64,000 nucleotides of DNA from Lentilactobacillus buchneri (GTDB taxonomy: Bacteria; Bacillota; Bacilli; Lactobacillales; Lactobacillaceae): contig NZ_CP073066.1 in the NCBI RefSeq assembly GCF_018314255.1, forward strand, positions 992,001 to 1,056,000, in the 5' to 3' direction. How positions within the stretch are numbered: the first letter of the stretch is position 1; the number at the start of each line of letters is the position of its first letter. This document shows, piece after piece, positions 63,338-64,000 of this stretch. The notes below the pieces were generated by a model that searched no databases, had not been told where the DNA came from, and worked only from the letters and a program-made list of their open reading frames with translations. The translations under genes were made by a program, and so were the position numbers.

Positions 63338-64000
63338 ATGAGGAAAAGTTTCAAAAGAGGGGCCGTTATCTTAGGGCTCTTCGCCGGGGGAATTTTATTT
63401 GGGACGAACGCCACTGCCCACGCGGCTTTGACGCCGTCCAGTACCCAACCTGGCGCCAACATGGTTGATGTTTCCAGTTGGCAGGGAAATTTAACTGCCG
63501 CTGATTATCAAACATTAGCTCAAAATGGGGTTAAAGCGGTCACGATTAAAGCATCTGAGGGAACCGGATATATCAATCCGTATCTTTCTCAACAGGTGCA
63601 GTATGCCCAGCAGGCAGGGTTAAGTATTAATTTCTATCATTTTGTTCACTTTACGACGACTGATCAAGCCGCTCAGGAAGCCCAAAACTTCATGAATGCC
63701 GTTCAATCAGTTACCAGTTCGAAAGATGTCGTGATGGTAGCTGACTTTGAATCTTCAGAATTAGGTGGAATTTCCAAAGCGAATAACGATGCCAATTTGG
63801 CAGCTTTTGATTCAGCTTTGAATCAGGGCGGCTATAACAAGACCGATTTATATACCATGGCAAGTTGGTTGGGCGTAAAGATTGACACCAACGCCTCCAA
63901 CCAGGGCTGGATTGCCGACTATCCGGCAACCCCAACCGGGTCGAAGTACCCTTCAGCCAATGCCTGGCAATGGGCTTCCGACTACCGGTTCCCAAATATC
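63338..64000 (+). CDS. Secreted GH25 lysozyme (3' end cut by window edge)
   Basis: 221 codons are visible without a stop. A signal peptide (RKSFKRGAVILGLFAGGI..., cleavage about ATAHA|AL) is followed by a GH25 catalytic domain: ANMVDVSSWQGNL with the first acidic residue, TIKASEGTGYINPY, INFYHFVHF and VMVADFESSELGG with the catalytic DxE. It hydrolyses the glycan chains of peptidoglycan. ATG at 63338 follows GGGAGTTGAG. Cell-wall binding repeats, if present, lie beyond the window. Confidence 0.92.
   Translation, partial: MRKSFKRGAVILGLFAGGILFGTNATAHAALTPSSTQPGANMVDVSSWQGNLTAADYQTLAQNGVKAVTIKASEGTGYINPYLSQQVQYAQQAGLSINFYHFVHFTTTDQAAQEAQNFMNAVQSVTSSKDVVMVADFESSELGGISKANNDANLAAFDSALNQGGYNKTDLYTMASWLGVKIDTNASNQGWIADYPATPTGSKYPSANAWQWASDYRFPNI

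Overview
The window looks like chromosome of a Lactobacillaceae species, most likely a heterofermentative lactobacillus of the Lentilactobacillus/Levilactobacillus type. I infer this from protein family composition (GPH sugar permeases with EIIA tails, several E. coli-type glutamate-cysteine ligases, VIT proteins, T-box-controlled peptide transport), strong AGGAGG ribosome sites and frequent TTG/GTG starts. Species cannot be fixed from sequence alone. No rRNA, tRNA, CRISPR array or prophage was seen. Both window ends cut a gene.

Layout. 1-9.2 kb: a partial DHA2 efflux pump, a sugar O-acetyltransferase, an alpha-galactosidase/galactoside permease operon with a LacI-type regulator (an IS30 element sits between operator and regulator), and thiW under a TPP riboswitch. 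9.3-14.7 kb: a six-gene aromatic operon (chorismate mutase-aroC-aroA-tyrA-aroK-aroE) behind a leader RNA that encodes a Tyr/Phe-rich 19-residue peptide. 14.7-18.4 kb: an amidohydrolase and a T-box-controlled OppA lipoprotein. 18.5-23.6 kb: a polysaccharide deacetylase, aroD, and an MFS transporter whose own aromatic leader RNA is a paralogue of the first one and has been split by an ISL3-family element. 23.6-26.9 kb: a T-box-controlled amino acid ABC transporter. 26.9-35 kb: nitroreductase, two VIT proteins, a matrixin-like metalloprotease, two Hsp20 genes behind a perfect CIRCE operator, and a heterodimeric ABC exporter.

35-50.4 kb: an unusual concentration of gamma-glutamyl chemistry. There are three glutamate-cysteine ligase paralogues (one broken by an in-frame TGA), two class-I glutamine-amidotransferase-like gamma-glutamyl hydrolases, a C59 N-terminal-nucleophile acylase, a MerR-aldo/keto reductase-NmrA operon, an EamA exporter and a second T-box-controlled OppA. 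50.4-62 kb: a glycan-use region with an intracellular GH59 enzyme, a GH2 beta-glucuronidase, a LacI regulator, an MFS transporter, a GH127 beta-L-arabinofuranosidase, a GPH permease and an AraC regulator. Together these suggest use of glucuronate-, arabinose- and galactose-bearing plant oligosaccharides such as arabinogalactan fragments. 63-64 kb: a small membrane protein and the start of a secreted GH25 lysozyme.

The most noteworthy structures are the two paralogous aromatic-peptide leader RNAs with compensating base changes, five copies of a 134-135 bp palindromic intergenic repeat, a 110 bp near-perfect palindrome, three T-boxes that all control uptake genes, and the GH59 gene.
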